Assembly: GCA_035551995.1 (NCBI GenBank)
Contig: DASZME010000064.1
Span: 1 to 64,000, forward strand
Direction: 5' to 3'
Length of the DNA stretch: 64,000 nucleotides
From: RYN-428 sp035551995
GTDB taxonomy: Bacteria; Planctomycetota; Phycisphaerae; Tepidisphaerales; Tepidisphaeraceae
Under the pieces are notes generated by a model. It searched no databases. It had not been told where the DNA came from and saw nothing but the letters and a program-made list of their open reading frames with translations. Position numbers and translations under genes: made by a program. This document shows, piece after piece, positions 62,593 through 64,000 of the stretch (position 1 is its first letter; each line of letters starts with the position of its first letter).

Positions 62593-63069
62593 GTGCAAGT
62601 CACAAAAGACAAAGTCGTAGAAATCGATTACACGCTCACCGACGCCAAAGGCGCGGTCATCGACAGCTCAAAGGGCAGGCCGCTGGCGTACCTTCATGGG
62701 GCGGCGGGCATCATCCCCGGCCTTGAAAAGGAGCTGGAAGGAAAGTCCGCCGGCGATCATCTTCAGGTCACCGTGCCGCCGGAACAGGGTTACGGGATTC
62801 GGGACGAATCGCTGCTCATTTATGTTCCCCGCAAGGCGTTCGGGAAAACCAAAATTGAGCGTGGGATGCGGTTCGAGCTTTCGACCGGCCAAAACGCCCA
62901 ACCCGTTACCGTCGTGAGTCTTCAGCGCGAGACCGTGCGCGTTGACGCCAACCATGCGCTTGCCGGCCAGACCCTCCATTTTGACGTCAAAATCGTCTCC
63001 GTTCGCGACGCCACGCCCCAAGAGCTTTCCCATGGCCATGCACATGGCGCCGGGGGACACCATCACTAA
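62593..63069 (+). CDS. slyD: SlyD-type FKBP peptidyl-prolyl isomerase
   Basis: A 158-residue FKBP-type prolyl isomerase/chaperone. It has IDYTLTDAKGAVIDSSKGRP, LAYLHGAAGIIPGLEKELEG and the IF insert typical of SlyD (QVTVPPEQGYGIRDESLLIY), then VTVVSLQRETVRVDANHALA with the signature DxNHPLAG altered to DANHALAG. The histidine-rich tail HGHAHGAGGHHH can bind nickel or zinc. It starts with GTG, preceded by GAAAGG. Confidence 0.92.
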   Translation: MQVTKDKVVEIDYTLTDAKGAVIDSSKGRPLAYLHGAAGIIPGLEKELEGKSAGDHLQVTVPPEQGYGIRDESLLIYVPRKAFGKTKIERGMRFELSTGQNAQPVTVVSLQRETVRVDANHALAGQTLHFDVKIVSVRDATPQELSHGHAHGAGGHHH

Positions 63070-63452
63070 CGGCGATCGGATGGCGATCCGCGCCGCCGGT
63101 GAGGAACGCGGCTAACTCAGCTCAAGAAAACGCGGAACTCACTTGGGACGCATCGCTTAACCTCCGGACTTGTCGCACGATCGATACATCGGGTCCGAAA
63201 CAGCGGCCACTGAATTTCCATTTCAACGCCTACCTCTGTTCGGCCCCTGATCGGGAGGACCGTGGCCGAGACGGCTGGGCTGTCGGTCACTCAAGGCGGC
63301 AAAAACCGCATTTCCCCCGCATATCGCCAACTCTCATAATACGGGCATGGCGTGAAAAATGACTTGAGTTTACAACTAAGTCGTGGCATGACTCTCGAAA
63401 CGTCACCGCATGATCGGTCGTGACGCCTGACCAACGGGTGTGAGAAAGTAAT

Positions 63453-63481
63453 TTGGCCTTCGACCCGGAATGTTATATATA
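63453..63481 (+). promoter_or_regulatory. Promoter candidate upstream of a hairpin RNA
   Basis: TTGGCC, a 17-bp spacer and TATATA. No coding start follows within 350 bp; instead a stable double hairpin begins about 22 bp downstream, so the transcript could be a small RNA or a long 5' leader of the helix-turn-helix gene. Confidence 0.45.
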
Positions 63482-63503
63482 GTATTGTGCCGTATCATGC
63501 GCG

Positions 63504-63564
63504 TTTCCGCAGGATAAGGGAGAAAGTGCTCGGTTTTTTGGCTCTGAGCGCTTTCTGGCGGAAA
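63504..63564 (+). ncRNA. Possible structured RNA with nested stems
   Basis: Outer stem TTTCCGC (63504-63510) with GCGGAAA (63558-63564); inner stem AGAAAGTGCTC (63521-63531) with GAGCGCTTTCT (63546-63556), 11 pairs including one G-U. An unpaired purine-rich strand AGGATAAGGG joins the stems on the left. The arrangement does not match a riboswitch class I know. It may be a small RNA or a leader element. Confidence 0.35.
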
Positions 63565-63846
63565 TATCGCCCCGGGGACCTTTGAATAATCCGTAGCACA
63601 GTTGTCGCGGACCGTGTTTTATCGGCCGGGGCGTCGGCGCCACGCCTGCGCCAGCGGTCAATGAAAGCCTTTACCGGGGAGCGTTATCACAACGTGGTTC
63701 TCCGTCGGCTGGACTGATAATTCCAGCTGTTCCAGCATTGCGGCTGACCCGGCAAAAATTGCGCATCCGGCCTAAAGCGTGCAGCCGCTATGTCGGATAG
63801 TAATAGTGTCAGGCGGCATTCGCCGGCTCGCTTGACGAGGAGAAAT

Positions 63847-64000
63847 ATGCAAATGAGCGCTACCACGAAGTTGAAAGACGTCCTCACGACCGGAGAGGTC
63901 GCTAAAATCTGCAACGTCGCCCCCCGAACCGTCAGCAAGTGGTTCGACACCGGCGCCCTCCACGGCTATCGCATCCCGGGTAGCAAGGACCGTCGCATCC
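63847..64000 (+). CDS. Helix-turn-helix protein of the excisionase/MerR type (N-terminal part, cut by window edge)
   Basis: 51 codons are visible: KLKDVLTTGEVAKICNVAPR, TVSKWFDTGALHGYRIPGSK, DRRI. This is a winged helix-turn-helix of the excisionase/MerR-like group (LTTGEVAKxCxVxPRTVxKW). In Planctomycetes this exact opening often leads into a response-regulator-like protein of ~150-200 residues. GAGGAG lies just before the ATG; a second ATG two codons later is possible. The rest lies outside the window. Confidence 0.85.
   Translation, partial: MQMSATTKLKDVLTTGEVAKICNVAPRTVSKWFDTGALHGYRIPGSKDRRI

Larger units (their letters stand above)
63070..63846. other. 777-bp region without a clear protein gene
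   Basis: No convincing coding frame; the one open frame (63099-63362) has no ribosome binding site and random-looking composition. The region holds the promoter candidate at 63453-63481 and the double-stem structure at 63504-63564 annotated separately. GAGGAG near 63837-63842 serves the next gene. Confidence 0.5.

Noticed and set aside
63099..63362. 87-residue open frame in the last intergenic region
   Set aside because: No ribosome binding site, irregular composition, no similarity noticed.
1..64000. CRISPR array
   Set aside because: No regularly spaced direct repeats with unique spacers were seen; the repeats present are palindromic and dispersed.

Overview
This 64 kb window (roughly 60% GC, genes on both strands) looks like chromosome of a planctomycete, most likely a relative of the Phycisphaerae. 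The pointers are a secreted protein with the planctomycete-type LESRQLFSAS leader, a type I sulfatase, a Gfo/Idh/MocA oxidoreductase, a fused SecDF, helix-turn-helix proteins of the excisionase type, and the KDTKDTKK-coding palindromic repeat often met in Planctomycetes/Verrucomicrobia sequences. The assignment rests on protein character only; there is no rRNA.

Layout. 1-5.2 kb: left edge of an ISNCY-like insertion sequence, a secreted protein, a lipase-like hydrolase, a small membrane protein, a stand-alone atpD, and a scrambled DUF433/DUF5615/Uma2 locus. 5.3-9.3 kb: a fucose-isomerase-like enzyme, a sulfatase and a LigD-type phosphoesterase domain protein. 9.3-16.7 kb: a minus-strand run of an acyl-CoA mutase large subunit, indoleamine 2,3-dioxygenase and a sigma-factor/SNF2 chimeric gene, divergent from glcD-glcE. 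17-22 kb: proS, rpsA (six S1 domains), DoxX, a small basic protein and tRNA-Ala(TGC). 22.6-35 kb: a large protein with an N-terminal E2-like (UBC) fold lacking the catalytic cysteine, hrpB, a cytochrome c, a PDZ-like protein, a CvpA-type protein, a degenerate GspE-like ATPase, and the CCA-adding enzyme/poly(A) polymerase. 35-47 kb: a toroid-fold protein, then the secretion/translation block tgt-yajC-(small exported protein)-secDF-LysM protein, followed by ribokinase and alaS. 47.3-48.1 kb: a toxin-antitoxin pair whose toxin is broken by two frameshifts. 48.2-55.4 kb: a compact, translationally coupled biosynthetic cluster (fatty acyl-AMP ligase-ACP, cytochrome P450, AT-less ketosynthase-ACP-thioesterase, Sfp-type phosphopantetheinyl transferase). 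55.5-64 kb: an FHA-GAF histidine kinase, a truncated antitoxin-like gene, a Gfo/Idh oxidoreductase, a fused-permease ABC transporter with its ATPase, a lipoprotein, a SlyD-type prolyl isomerase, a possible structured RNA, and the start of a helix-turn-helix gene.

Two themes stand out. First, the accessory genes carry many scars: in-frame chimeras (ECF sigma::SNF2 helicase, DUF5615::Uma2), frameshifted or truncated toxin-antitoxin and Uma2 genes, and a decayed second copy of the 3' end of the E2-like gene 18 kb away. Second, the intergenic space is filled with palindromic repeats: an approximately 85-bp family with a GCCCCGC-AA-GCGGGGC core (at least six copies), a related TTAGCCGCCCTGC family, and the KDTKDTKK palindrome. 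Some copies run into the ends of coding regions and supply their stop codons. The most interesting functional unit is the 7-kb acyl-AMP ligase/P450/ketosynthase cluster. All functional calls are from reading the translations and motifs; no database search was run.
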